The position numbers and the translations under genes were made by a program. The notes beneath the pieces are model-generated. The model did not search any database. It was not told the DNA's origin and saw only the letters and a program-made list of their open reading frames with translations. Shown here piece after piece: positions 40,875 through 50,410 of a DNA stretch of 64,000 nucleotides. Within the stretch, counting starts at the first letter, position 1; each line of letters starts with the position of its first letter. The DNA comes from Limnohabitans sp. Rim11 (GTDB lineage Bacteria > Pseudomonadota > Gammaproteobacteria > Burkholderiales > Burkholderiaceae_C): the NCBI RefSeq assembly GCF_001269365.1, contig NZ_CXOM01000001.1, positions 434,090-498,089 on the forward strand. Reading direction: 5' to 3'.

Positions 40875-41987
40875 ATGTCGTTTCGTTCAACACCGCTGTT
40901 TGCGGGAGACCTCTACGACACAGCGCTGCGATTGGCGCAAGAAGATGTGTTGAAACCAAGCGCGGCCCAAGAAGGCGCGCCGTCCAACAACTGGCAGCAA
41001 ATGTTGGCCTTAGGTTGGCAAGGTGTTCTTGTTGCTGAAGACGATGGCGGTGTGGGTGCCAGCATTCAAGATTTGTCGGCCATTGTTGAAGCAATTGCTA
41101 GACATGGCAATGACGCACCCTTGGTAGACCGCTGTGCTGTGGCGCCAGTCTTGTTGTCGGCTGCCAAATCACATCCTCAAGCCGCCCAATTGCTGAGCGA
41201 ACTCATGACAGGTGAAGTGTCTGTTTGTACCGCATTGGATGCAGGTGATAAAGGTCCTGGCCAATTGACAGCGCCTTGGCTGAGCGCTCAACAAAGCTTG
41301 CAAGGCGAGCTGTTCGGCATTGATTTGTCAGAGCCGGCCACGCACGTGTTGTTCAGGGCGCGCGATGTGGCATCGCAAGAATCTGTTTTGGTCTTGCTCA
41401 AATGGGACCAATTATCTGGTCGTGTCAAAAAATACACCGGCACCGATGGACGCCAGTATGCTGATGTAACTTTGACGGGCCTCAGCTTGTCGCCATCCAA
41501 TACCTTGTTGACGGGCGTTGCTGCAACCAAAGCTGTTTCAGAGGCCCGTCAAATGGGTGCCTTGATGTCTTGTGTTCAAACAGTGGGTGCTGCTGCGGCC
41601 ATGATTGAACTCAGCATTGAATACCTCAACACCCGCCAGCAGTTTGGTGTGGCTTTGTCTAGCTTTCAGGCATTGCGTCACCGCACCGTAGAAATGTACG
41701 TGGCCTACGAAAACGCCCGCGGTCTGGTGCTCAATCAAATTGAGCACATTGATGCGCATGGCTTCTCGGACGACCCTTACAAAATGACGCTCATTAAATT
41801 GTATTTGGCCGGTTTGTCCAGGTTGGTTGCTGAATCTTCCATTCAACTGCATGGCGGCATGGGCATGAGTTGGGAAACCTTGGTGGCACGCTTGGCCATG
41901 CAAGCCATGAGCGGTAGCTTGCAGCACGGGGGACCGTCAGAATGCCTTGATTGGTTGACGGCTCAAACTTTGACTGAATCCATCTAA
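40875..41987 (+). CDS. Acyl-CoA dehydrogenase, small partner of pair 1
   Basis: A 370-aa protein with the C-terminal acyl-CoA dehydrogenase fold: YLNTRQQFGVALSSFQALRH near 255 and SIQLHGGMGMSWE near 330. The N-terminal half is weakly conserved and lacks the usual FAD-site WxSGG-type motif. In such pairs one subunit often lacks the catalytic base. It probably forms a heteromer with the preceding gene product. Confidence 0.85.
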   Translation: MSFRSTPLFAGDLYDTALRLAQEDVLKPSAAQEGAPSNNWQQMLALGWQGVLVAEDDGGVGASIQDLSAIVEAIARHGNDAPLVDRCAVAPVLLSAAKSHPQAAQLLSELMTGEVSVCTALDAGDKGPGQLTAPWLSAQQSLQGELFGIDLSEPATHVLFRARDVASQESVLVLLKWDQLSGRVKKYTGTDGRQYADVTLTGLSLSPSNTLLTGVAATKAVSEARQMGALMSCVQTVGAAAAMIELSIEYLNTRQQFGVALSSFQALRHRTVEMYVAYENARGLVLNQIEHIDAHGFSDDPYKMTLIKLYLAGLSRLVAESSIQLHGGMGMSWETLVARLAMQAMSGSLQHGGPSECLDWLTAQTLTESI

Positions 41988-42002
41988 ACCTATCTAGCCA
42001 TC

Positions 42003-44093
42003 ATGCACAGTCTTCAGCCTGTTTTTGTTCCCCAATCTGTCGCTGTTGTGGGCGCTTCGTCGGACCCCGATCGGATTGGCGGTCGTTTGTTGCGTTTTTT
42101 GTTAGAAGCTCAATTCGAAGGAACCATTTATCCCATTAACAAAAGTGGTGCATTAGAAATTCAAGGTCTGCCGGCCTATGCCAGCGTGCTAGACATCCCT
42201 GGTAATGTGGATCAAGCGGTCATTGTGGTTCCTGCGCCTGGGGTCGAGACGGCTGTGCGTGAGTCTATTGCGAAGGGTGTTAAATGTGTTGTTGTGCTCA
42301 CTTCTGGTTTTGCCGAATTAGGGGATGCAGGGCGCCTTGCCCAAAACAAATTGCTTCAAATGTGCCAACAGGCGGGGGTTCGAATGTTAGGCCCCAATTC
42401 CTTGGGTTTGCTGAACGTCGACACCCGATACTTTGCAACTTTCTCAACAGTGCTCTATGGCCTACAACCCCGCAGTGGCAACATCTCGTTGGCCACCCAA
42501 AGCGGTGCCTTTGGCTCTTGTGCTTATGGCATGGCCACACTGCGCGGTTTGGGCCTAAGCAAAATCATTGCAACCGGCAACGAAGCCGACATCGATGTTG
42601 CCGAATGCATCGATTATTTGGCTGAAGATCCACAAACCAAAGTCATCTGTGCTGCACTTGAATCATGCCGCGATGGGCAGCGCTTGCGAGCTGCCTTGTT
42701 AAAGGCTGCAGCAGCTGGTAAACCCGTCTTGGTCATGAAAGTGGGGCGCACTGAATTGGGTGCGGCTGCCGCCAGTACGCATACGGGTTCCTTGGCAGGC
42801 AATGATGCGGTGTTTGATGCCGTCTTTCTAGAGTGCGGTGCCTATCGGCCGCATTCCATTGAGGAAATGTTAGACATTGCTTACTACTGCACTGTGACTG
42901 GCCGTTTGCCGTCCAATAATGCGCTTGGCATCATTACTGGTTCAGGCGGTATTGGTGTGCTCATGGCTGATCATGCGGGCGACCTTAACCTGACCATGCC
43001 TGCATTGCCACCTGAGGGTGTGGCAGCTGCACAAGCGTTGTTGCCTTTTGCTGTAGCAGCCAATCCGCTAGACATGACAGCGCAGGTCACTTCTTTGCCT
43101 AATGGTGTAGCGCGCACCCTTGAAATTATGTTGGCGCATGGCGACTATGGCACCGTGTTTGCCTACCTGGCCCATGCGGGACTGGCGCCAGAACGCTTTG
43201 CCAGCACCATTGATCGACTGGCAGAATTGCGACTGCAATATCCGCACAAAGATGTGGTGATGGTGATGTTGTCTGCAACCCAGTCAACAGAAAAACTCGA
43301 GGCCATTGGTATTCCTGTTTTTGCCGATCCAACGCGTGCCATGATGGCCATGGGTGCAGCCGCGAAAATGGCAGCGCAGCGCAAACACTTGTACGCTATG
43401 CCTGCCAAAAAACCAGCAGCTTCAAGACTGACCGATGTGAGTACCGAACAAGGTGCAAAGCATGTTCTTAAACTGGCGGGGCTGCCTGTTCTTTCCGAGC
43501 AAGTGTGCAGCACGGCTAACGCGGCTGCAAAGTTTGCCAGTGAAATTGGTTTCCCTGTTGTTGCCAAAATTGCATCGCCCGATATTCTGCACAAAACAGA
43601 AATAGGGGGCGTGCTTTTAAATCTTCAAGATGCCAAGGCTGTTGAATCGGCATTTGAAACTTTACTGGCCCGTGCGCATCAGCACATGCCCAATGCCCAA
43701 ATAGACGGCGTGTTAATCACCCCCATGGTTAAAGGTGGGGTGGAGACCATCTTGGGGGTTCAAGTCGATCCTACATTTGGCCCCATGATTTTGTATGGTG
43801 CTGGCGGAACGGCAGTTGAATTGTTCAAGGATGTGGCGCTTGCTTCTGCACCCCTTACCCCAGACAGCGCCAAAGCCTTGATTGACAAAGTGAAGTCCAG
43901 TGCTTTGTTGCGGGGGTGGCGTGGGGCCCATGCGGCCGATGAAAACGCGGTTGTTAACGCCCTGTGCAAGTTGTCTGAATTTGCCATGACTCATGCCGAT
44001 CAACTCCAAAGCGTGGACATTAACCCCCTGTTGGTTCAGCAGCAGGGCGCGGTTTGCTTAGATGCCGTCATTACCCTGCAATCTGGCCATTGA
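42003..44093 (+). CDS. NDP-forming acyl-CoA synthetase (acetate-CoA ligase family)
   Basis: A 696-aa protein: CoA-binding domain at the start (VVGASSDPDRIGGRLLRFLL), succinyl-CoA-synthetase-like alpha region with GPNSLGLLN and SQSGAFGSCAYGMATLRGLG, a probable phospho-His in STHTGSLAGND near 260, and a C-terminal ATP-grasp (ILHKTEIGGVLLNL, MVKGGVETILGVQVDPTFGP). It joins CoA to an organic acid using ATP or GTP with ADP/GDP release, or works in reverse. It lies 15 bp after the dehydrogenase pair. Confidence 0.86.
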   Translation: MHSLQPVFVPQSVAVVGASSDPDRIGGRLLRFLLEAQFEGTIYPINKSGALEIQGLPAYASVLDIPGNVDQAVIVVPAPGVETAVRESIAKGVKCVVVLTSGFAELGDAGRLAQNKLLQMCQQAGVRMLGPNSLGLLNVDTRYFATFSTVLYGLQPRSGNISLATQSGAFGSCAYGMATLRGLGLSKIIATGNEADIDVAECIDYLAEDPQTKVICAALESCRDGQRLRAALLKAAAAGKPVLVMKVGRTELGAAAASTHTGSLAGNDAVFDAVFLECGAYRPHSIEEMLDIAYYCTVTGRLPSNNALGIITGSGGIGVLMADHAGDLNLTMPALPPEGVAAAQALLPFAVAANPLDMTAQVTSLPNGVARTLEIMLAHGDYGTVFAYLAHAGLAPERFASTIDRLAELRLQYPHKDVVMVMLSATQSTEKLEAIGIPVFADPTRAMMAMGAAAKMAAQRKHLYAMPAKKPAASRLTDVSTEQGAKHVLKLAGLPVLSEQVCSTANAAAKFASEIGFPVVAKIASPDILHKTEIGGVLLNLQDAKAVESAFETLLARAHQHMPNAQIDGVLITPMVKGGVETILGVQVDPTFGPMILYGAGGTAVELFKDVALASAPLTPDSAKALIDKVKSSALLRGWRGAHAADENAVVNALCKLSEFAMTHADQLQSVDINPLLVQQQGAVCLDAVITLQSGH

Positions 44094-44112
44094 AATGAAA
44101 GAGGTGTTGAAC

Positions 44113-44655
44113 ATGACAAGCTACACACTTGAGACCTTGCTTGACCGAGAAGCCATTCGCGATTGTTTGTTCCTTTACTGTCGCGGCATTGATCGCTTAG
44201 ACGAAAAAGCACTGCGCGCCGCTTATTGGCCAGACGCTACCGACAACCATGGCGCTTACAAGGGCACGGCTTCGGGCTTTATAGACATGGCGTTGGTCAA
44301 GCTGCAGCAAGCCGGGCGCATGGTGCATCAAATTAGCAACATCCTAATTGAGTTGCATGGCAATGTGGCAGCGGTGGAATCTTATTTTGCTGCCTACCAA
44401 GAAGAAAAAGACGCCAATGGACAAGCCTTTGAAACCATGCTTTGCGGCCGATACGTTGACCGCTTTGAAAAACGCAATGGCGAATGGCGAGTCGCGGCCC
44501 GAACGGTGGTGTATGACTGGCAGCGCAAAACAGATTTGCCTAATGAATTAACGCCAGATAGTTTTGGGTTGCGCCAACCGACAGGCGGACGACAACCCAA
44601 CGATCCCATTTATGCATTGCTTGCCAGTGTGCAAGCTCAAAAGGAGTTGCCATGA
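44113..44655 (+). CDS. SnoaL-like (NTF2-fold) protein
   Basis: A 180-aa small alpha-beta-barrel protein of the SnoaL_4 type: LLDREAIRDCLFLYCRGIDR, then FWPDAT-like AYWPDATDNHGAYKG and ERRNGEWRVAARTVVYDW-like C-terminal strands. Members include BaiE-type bile-acid dehydratases and ring-hydroxylating-dioxygenase small-subunit-like proteins. A lyase or isomerase role on a ring intermediate is possible. ATG 44113 follows GAGGTG; 44095 is an alternative. The stop overlaps the next start (ATGA). Confidence 0.78.
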   Translation: MTSYTLETLLDREAIRDCLFLYCRGIDRLDEKALRAAYWPDATDNHGAYKGTASGFIDMALVKLQQAGRMVHQISNILIELHGNVAAVESYFAAYQEEKDANGQAFETMLCGRYVDRFEKRNGEWRVAARTVVYDWQRKTDLPNELTPDSFGLRQPTGGRQPNDPIYALLASVQAQKELP

Positions 44656-46304
44656 GCCTCTTGGGTTTAATGCAAAAAAGGTCCTTGCTCATTTCGGGTT
44701 TACTGACCCATGCGGCCACTTACCATGGTGATGTCGAAATTGTGTCGCATCTTTATGGCGGTGAAGAGCGTCGAAGCAATTGGCGAACGGTTGCCAAGCG
44801 CGCTTCACAATTGGCACATGCTTTACCCAGCTTGGATGTGGGTGAGGGCGACCGCGTGGCCACACTGGCTTGGAATACTGACCGGCACTTGGAACTCTAC
44901 TATGCTGTTGCAGGCGTGGGCTCTGTTTTGCACACAGTCAATCCGCGCTTGTTTCCCGAGCAAATCGCTTATATCCTGAATCACGCAGCCGATGGCGTGG
45001 TGTTTTTTGATTTGGATTTTGGCGATTTGCTGGTCAAGTTGGCGCCCCAACTGACAAGCGTTAAAAAGTATGTGGCACTTTGCCGGCCAGATCAAATGCC
45101 CGCACTTGATTTGCCCAATTTGCATTGCTACGAGTCGCTCCTAGCGCCTCAGCCAGATCAATACGAATGGCCGGCATTGGACGAAGAGACAGCGTCTTCC
45201 ATGTGCTACACATCAGGCACCACGGGAAATCCAAAAGGGGTTCTGTACAGCCATCGCTCAACCTTGTTGCATTCCTTTGGCATTTGCGCCACAGATGGCT
45301 TGGCCCTGTGCGCGCGCGACTCAGTTTTGTTGTCAGTCCCCATGTTTCATGTAAACGCTTGGGGCATACCTTATGCCTCGGCCATGTGCGGTGCCAAGTT
45401 GGTATTGCCAGGTTCTGGCCTAACCGGTGACCGCCTGTATGCGCACATGGTGAAGGAGGGCTGTACCTTCTCATTGGGCGTGCCGACTGTATGGCTAGGC
45501 CTGTTTCAGTACATTGAACAAAATGCCAAACAACTAGACCTTCAAAGCTTGAAGCTAAAGCGCGTGGTCGTGGGCGGGTCTGCTGCACCAAGAGCCATGA
45601 TTGAAAAGTTTGAAAACTTATTGGGGGTCTTTGTCATTCAAGCTTGGGGCATGACGGAAACCAGCCCAGTGGCAACAGTGGCCAACTTGTTGCCCAAGCA
45701 CCAGGGCATTGACTTGCAAACACGTTTTGATGTTCAAGCACGACAGGGTCGCGCCATCTTTGGTGTTGAAGTGGCTGTCTTTGGTGCTGAGGGCCAGCGT
45801 TTGCCGCACGACGGTCAATCGGTGGGAGAGATTCGCGTGAGAGGGCCCTGGGTTTTGTCCGGCTACTTTGGCAATGAAGCAGGTTCTGCATTGGATGCCC
45901 AAGGTTGGTTCAGTACAGGCGATGTGGCTTACATCGACCCCGATGGTTTTGTGCAAATTACCGATCGCTCCAAAGATGTGATCAAGTCGGGGGGCGAGTG
46001 GATTTCATCCATCGATCTCGAGAATGCCGCAGTGGGTCACCCCAGTGTGCAAGAGGCTGCTGTCATTGGTGTGGCCCACAGCAAATGGCAAGAACGCCCC
46101 TTGCTGATCGTCATTAAAAAGCCAAATCAAGATGTGACGCCCGAAGAGTTGTTGGCCTACCTTAGCGAGCGCGTAGCGCGGTGGTGGTTGCCAGACGATG
46201 TGGTGTTTGTCGATGAATTGCCACACACAGCGACAGGCAAGCTTCTCAAAACCAAATTGCGTGAACGATTCAAAGACTTTAAGTTGTCGACTGACAAGGC
46301 TTAA
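44652..46304 (+). CDS. AMP-forming acyl-CoA ligase
   Basis: A 550-aa adenylate-forming enzyme: [20 protein letters not shown] near 183, [13 protein letters not shown] near 330, [20 protein letters not shown] near 420, SGGEWISS and the C-terminal Lys in [13 protein letters not shown]. Closest in style to medium/long-chain fatty-acyl-CoA ligases. Activates a carboxylic acid to CoA thioester. ATGA overlap with the SnoaL-like gene. Confidence 0.9.
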   Translation: MSLLGLMQKRSLLISGLLTHAATYHGDVEIVSHLYGGEERRSNWRTVAKRASQLAHALPSLDVGEGDRVATLAWNTDRHLELYYAVAGVGSVLHTVNPRLFPEQIAYILNHAADGVVFFDLDFGDLLVKLAPQLTSVKKYVALCRPDQMPALDLPNLHCYESLLAPQPDQYEWPALDEETASSMCYTSGTTGNPKGVLYSHRSTLLHSFGICATDGLALCARDSVLLSVPMFHVNAWGIPYASAMCGAKLVLPGSGLTGDRLYAHMVKEGCTFSLGVPTVWLGLFQYIEQNAKQLDLQSLKLKRVVVGGSAAPRAMIEKFENLLGVFVIQAWGMTETSPVATVANLLPKHQGIDLQTRFDVQARQGRAIFGVEVAVFGAEGQRLPHDGQSVGEIRVRGPWVLSGYFGNEAGSALDAQGWFSTGDVAYIDPDGFVQITDRSKDVIKSGGEWISSIDLENAAVGHPSVQEAAVIGVAHSKWQERPLLIVIKKPNQDVTPEELLAYLSERVARWWLPDDVVFVDELPHTATGKLLKTKLRERFKDFKLSTDKA

Positions 46305-46323
46305 AGCAAAGGTGTACTGATTC

Positions 46324-47244
46324 ATGCCATTGACCATTGACATTGTGTTGAACCAAAGAGATGACTTAGGTGAGTCACCTCTGTGGGACAGTCGCGATCA
46401 ATGCCTTTATTGGATTGATTCACGCAGGCGTTTGGTTCAACGCCTTCACACACAGTCTGGCGATTATCAAAGTTGGCAGACACCCCAAGACATTGGCTCA
46501 ATTGCGCTATGCCAAAGTGGTCGAATTCTGGTTGCGCTGCAAAATGAATTGCAGTTTTTGGACACCACCACGGGCACTTTGACCCCTTTCATTGACATCC
46601 AGCATCCTGCCGAGCGCATGCGCTTAAACGATGGCAGAACCGACAAAGCAGGCCGCTTGTGCCTAGGGTCTTTGGTCTTGGGACGGCATGAACAACATGG
46701 GGTGTTGTATCAAATTGAGGCCAGTGGTCAGGTGACAGAAATTGACCGCGGTTTCTGTGTCTCCAACACCACGTGTTTCAGTCCAGATGGCAAATGGCTC
46801 TATTTTGCCGACAGCTTGGCTCGGCAAATTTGGCGCTATGCCTATCACCCTGAAACAGGCCAGACCGGTCCTCGCGAAGTCTTCGTTGATACAGCCCCTT
46901 GGGGTTCTGGTCCTGATGGTGCCACCGTTGATGCCGAAGGCCGCTTGTGGGTGGCCTTGGTCTTAACGGGTCAAGTCGCTTGTTTTTCAGCAGAGGGTGC
47001 CTTGTTGCAATTGATCAAGGTGCCGGTGCCTTATCCCACCTGCCCGAGTTTTGGTGGTGAAGACTTAAGCACCTTGTATGTCACCAGCATTCGCAATAGC
47101 GGCAATTTGTTGGTCAGTGATGACCCGCAAAGCGGAGCGCTGATTGCGATCAAGGGTTTGGGAGTACGTGGCCTGCCCGAAGTATTGTTTGCAGATGGGC
47201 TTTTGCATAAGAGAGCTCCCGAGACTACGAATAAAGGAAGTTGA
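46324..47244 (+). CDS. SMP-30/gluconolactonase-family lactonase
   Basis: A 306-aa beta-propeller. Metal-site residues typical of the family appear as Glu in GESPLWD near 18, Asn/Asp in RLNDGRTDKAGRL near 100, Asn in CVSNTTCFSPDGKWLYFADS and Asp in GSGPDGATVDAEGRLWVAL. The family hydrolyses lactones. In this region it could open a lactone made by the Baeyer-Villiger-type enzyme, which is inference. The next gene starts 1 bp after its stop. Confidence 0.85.
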   Translation: MPLTIDIVLNQRDDLGESPLWDSRDQCLYWIDSRRRLVQRLHTQSGDYQSWQTPQDIGSIALCQSGRILVALQNELQFLDTTTGTLTPFIDIQHPAERMRLNDGRTDKAGRLCLGSLVLGRHEQHGVLYQIEASGQVTEIDRGFCVSNTTCFSPDGKWLYFADSLARQIWRYAYHPETGQTGPREVFVDTAPWGSGPDGATVDAEGRLWVALVLTGQVACFSAEGALLQLIKVPVPYPTCPSFGGEDLSTLYVTSIRNSGNLLVSDDPQSGALIAIKGLGVRGLPEVLFADGLLHKRAPETTNKGS

Positions 47245-47245
47245 A

Positions 47246-47995
47246 ATGAAACGCTTTGAAGGACAAGTGGCCTTGGTCACAGGGGGTGCAAGAGGCATCG
47301 GACGCGGTGTGGTGAATCAATTGGCGCGCGAGGGCGCCGTGGTGGGCATCATCGATTTGAAACTCGATTTGGCGCAAGCCGCTGCTGCCGAAGTGATTGC
47401 GGCCGGAGGACAAGCCGTGGCTTATGGTGGCGATGTGGCACAGCGTGCAACTTTGTTTGATGCAGCGACCGATTTGAAACAACGCCACGGCAAATTGGAT
47501 GTGTTGGTCAACAACGCCATGTGGGTGCGCTATGGCGCGATTGAAGACATCACCCCAGAGATGTTGCAACGCATGGTAGGCACCGGACTGTATTCGGTGG
47601 TTTGGGGCATGCAGGTGGCGGCCGAGTTCATGACCCGTGGTGGCAGTGTGATCAATGTGGCATCGGCAGCAGCCTTCCTGGGCATTCCTCAAGCTATGGT
47701 TTATTGTGGCGTTAAATCGGGTGTACTCGGTCTGACTCGTTCTGCCGCTGTCGACTTTGGCCCCAAGGGTATTAGAGTCAATGCTGTGGCACCTGGCTCG
47801 GTGCCCACAGAAGGTGTCGGCGTCAATGTGGATGCTGCCATGGTTGAGAAACGAATTGCCAAAACACCCATGCGGCGCTTGGGAACTGTTGAAGACATCG
47901 CTGCGGCGGTTTGCTATTTGGCGTCTGCAGAAAGTGCTTGGGTGACTGGCGAGTGCATCAAAGTTGATGGTGGCGTGACGCACGCCTTTTTGTGA
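47246..47995 (+). CDS. SDR-family oxidoreductase 1
   Basis: A 249-aa classical SDR: cofactor motif TGGARGIGRG near 13, NNAMWVRY near 91, catalytic Ser and YCGVK (Tyr-Lys) near 140-157, and PGSVPTEG. NAD(P)-dependent dehydrogenase of a hydroxy-acyl or cyclic alcohol. ATG 47246 follows AAAGGAAG. It is closely related to the SDR at 61468 (shared NNAxWVRY and SVxWGMQ segments), showing paralogous modules. Confidence 0.88.
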   Translation: MKRFEGQVALVTGGARGIGRGVVNQLAREGAVVGIIDLKLDLAQAAAAEVIAAGGQAVAYGGDVAQRATLFDAATDLKQRHGKLDVLVNNAMWVRYGAIEDITPEMLQRMVGTGLYSVVWGMQVAAEFMTRGGSVINVASAAAFLGIPQAMVYCGVKSGVLGLTRSAAVDFGPKGIRVNAVAPGSVPTEGVGVNVDAAMVEKRIAKTPMRRLGTVEDIAAAVCYLASAESAWVTGECIKVDGGVTHAFL

Positions 47996-48019
47996 ATATT
48001 TAAAAAGAGGGTCTGAAGA

Positions 48020-48775
48020 ATGAGTGAAGACTTCATCTTGGAAGCGAAGGGCTTGACCAAACAGTTCAGGGGCTTCTATGCAGTGAAAGGCGTCAATTTG
48101 CACGTTCGCCGTCACAGCATTCATGCCCTGATTGGCCCCAATGGCGCTGGAAAAACCACTTGCTTTAATTTGCTCACCACATTTTTAAAACCAACTGGAG
48201 GCACCATTCTTTTCAATGGGCGTCAGATTGAAAAGAAAGACCCTGCCGCGGTGGCTAACATGGGCTTGGTGAGATCGTTCCAAATTTCTGCTGTGTTTTC
48301 GCAACTGACTGTTTTAGAAAACGTTCGCGTCGCCTTGCAGCGAAAAACTGAGTGGCACTACACATTTTGGCGCAGTCACAAAGTTTTAGAGAACTTGAAT
48401 GAACGCGCATTAGAGTTGATCGCCATGGTGGGTTTGGACAAATGGGCGAATGTCAATGCGGGGGACCTTTCCTATGGTCGTAAGCGTGTTCTGGAATTGA
48501 TCACCACCATCGCATTGGAGCCCGAACTTATTTTGCTAGATGAACCCATGGCTGGCTTAGGCCATGAAGACATCGGGCCTGTCATGCAATTGATCAGACA
48601 AGTGGCCAAGGGCAGGACGGTTTTAATGGTTGAACACAATATGAAAGTCATTTCAGAGTTGTGCGATCGTGTGACTGTTTTGCAATCGGGCGAGGTCTTG
48701 GCGGAAGGTACTTACGACGAAGTGTCCCGCAATCCCTTGGTGATGGACGCATACATGGGGGGCGGTCATGCCTGA
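48020..48775 (+). CDS. livG: Branched-chain-type ABC transporter ATP-binding protein LivG-like
   Basis: A 251-aa ATPase: Walker A GPNGAGKTTCFNL near 39, the LivG-type signature segment DLSYGRKRVLELIT near 152, Walker B LILLDEPMAGLG and the switch His in LMVEHNMKVI. Powers import with LivF, LivH and LivM. It is the first gene of a four-gene transporter set, and overlaps livF by 8 bp. Confidence 0.92.
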   Translation: MSEDFILEAKGLTKQFRGFYAVKGVNLHVRRHSIHALIGPNGAGKTTCFNLLTTFLKPTGGTILFNGRQIEKKDPAAVANMGLVRSFQISAVFSQLTVLENVRVALQRKTEWHYTFWRSHKVLENLNERALELIAMVGLDKWANVNAGDLSYGRKRVLELITTIALEPELILLDEPMAGLGHEDIGPVMQLIRQVAKGRTVLMVEHNMKVISELCDRVTVLQSGEVLAEGTYDEVSRNPLVMDAYMGGGHA

Positions 48776-49484
48776 AGCCACATCCAAAGTTGTCATTGAT
48801 GTAGAAGCCTTGACAGGCTACTACGGCGAAACACAGGCACTTCACAACATCAAGCTCCAAGTCAAGGAAGGTGAAATTGTTTGCTTGCTAGGTCGAAATG
48901 GCGCAGGAAAAACCACAACACTGCGTGCGGTGATGGGTTTGTTGTCGCGTGCCGAAGGGAAAATTGAAATACAGGGCCAATCGGTTGTGGGCATGCCACC
49001 CGAAAAAATTGCTCACTTAGGAGTGGCCTATTGTCCTGAAGAGCGTGGCATTTTTGCAAGCTTGAGTACGGAAGAAAATTTAATGTTGCCGCCCATTCTT
49101 AAACCAGGCGGTTTGTCGGTGGAGGAAATTTACGAACTGTTTCCCAACCTATTGGCCAGGCGTCACAGTCAAGGCACCAAATTGTCGGGTGGTGAGCAGC
49201 AAATGTTGGCCATCGCTCGTATTCTGCGAACAGGTGCTAAGTTGTTATTGTTGGATGAGTGCACCGAAGGTTTAGCGCCGGTCATTGTGGAGCGCATTGG
49301 GCAGGTCATTAGCTTGTTGAAAAGTCGTGGTTTCACAGTGCTAATGGTGGAGCAAAACTTTCGCTTTGCGTCTCGCTATGCCGATCGTTTTTATGTGATT
49401 GAAGAGGGGCAAGTGATTGAAGCCTTCCGCCAAGAAGACATTGCTAGCAATCGTGAACGCATTGAGCGATTGCTTGGCTTATGA
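48768..49484 (+). CDS. livF: Branched-chain-type ABC transporter ATP-binding protein LivF-like
   Basis: A 238-aa ATPase: Walker A GRNGAGKTTTLRA near 44, signature LSGGEQQMLAIARIL near 143, Walker B LLLLDECTEGLAP (Cys in place of the usual Pro after Glu) and LMVEQNFRFA. It forms the ATPase heterodimer with LivG. Translationally coupled to livG by overlap. Confidence 0.92.
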   Translation: MPEATSKVVIDVEALTGYYGETQALHNIKLQVKEGEIVCLLGRNGAGKTTTLRAVMGLLSRAEGKIEIQGQSVVGMPPEKIAHLGVAYCPEERGIFASLSTEENLMLPPILKPGGLSVEEIYELFPNLLARRHSQGTKLSGGEQQMLAIARILRTGAKLLLLDECTEGLAPVIVERIGQVISLLKSRGFTVLMVEQNFRFASRYADRFYVIEEGQVIEAFRQEDIASNRERIERLLGL

Positions 49485-49517
49485 ACTTGCAAATCACTTC
49501 ATCTTTGGATTAAGAAA

Positions 49518-50399
49518 ATGGACACAATTTTTGGCGTACCGACCTCAGCCCTGGCCGGCCAAGTTTTTTTAGGACTGATCAACGGCTCTTTTTATGCCTT
49601 GATGAGTCTAGGCTTGGCCATCATTTTTGGTCTTTTGCATGTGGTCAATTTTGCGCATGGCGTGCAATACATGCTGGGCGCTTTGGTGGCTTGGGTGCTG
49701 CTGGATGTTTGGGGCTTGAGCTATTGGTGGGCATTGTTGCTTGCGCCAATGGTGGTGGGCTTGTCAGGCTTGTTCATTGAGCGTTTTTTCTTGCGTCATT
49801 TGTACCACCTCGATCATGTTTATGCCTTGCTTTTGACCGTCGGTATGGGTATCCTGATTGAAGGCTTGGTGAAGTACAAATTCGGCATCGGCGGACAGCC
49901 TTATCCCAACCCTTTGTTAGGCGGCGTTGATCTGAAGTTAACCTTTGTACCCTTGTATCGCCTGTGGGTCATTGTGGTGGCTTTGGTGGCTTGCTTGGGC
50001 ACTTGGTATTTCATCGACCGCACCAAGCTGGGCTCATACTTGCGTGCAGCCAATGAGAATCCCAACTTGGTTCGAACCTTTGGTGTCAATGTGCCGCGCA
50101 TGTTGATGCTGACCTACGCTTTTGCTGTGGCCTTGGCTGGCTTTAGTGGTGTGATGGCAGCGCCCATCTATCAGGTCAGCCCCTTTATGGGCAGCAATCT
50201 CATCATTGTGGTGTTTGCAGTGGTGGTCATTGGTGGCATGGGCTCTATCTTGGGCTCCATCGTGACTGGATTTGGCTTGGGTATCATTGAAGGACTGACC
50301 AAGGTGTTTTATCCCGAGGGCGCCAGCGTGGTCATTTTTGTTGTCATGATTCTCATGTTGGCCATTCGTCCTAACGGCCTATTTGGTCGCAGCCAGTGA
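49518..50399 (+). CDS. livH: Branched-chain-type ABC transporter permease LivH-like
   Basis: A 293-aa membrane protein with about eight hydrophobic segments and the LivH-type region NGSFYALMSLGLAIIFGLLH at the N-terminus, plus the coupling segment AANENPNLVRTFGVNV facing the ATPases. Substrate specificity cannot be read; neighbours suggest a catabolic carboxylate rather than an amino acid. Confidence 0.92.
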   Translation: MDTIFGVPTSALAGQVFLGLINGSFYALMSLGLAIIFGLLHVVNFAHGVQYMLGALVAWVLLDVWGLSYWWALLLAPMVVGLSGLFIERFFLRHLYHLDHVYALLLTVGMGILIEGLVKYKFGIGGQPYPNPLLGGVDLKLTFVPLYRLWVIVVALVACLGTWYFIDRTKLGSYLRAANENPNLVRTFGVNVPRMLMLTYAFAVALAGFSGVMAAPIYQVSPFMGSNLIIVVFAVVVIGGMGSILGSIVTGFGLGIIEGLTKVFYPEGASVVIFVVMILMLAIRPNGLFGRSQ

Positions 50400-50410
50400 A
50401 AGGTTCTCTG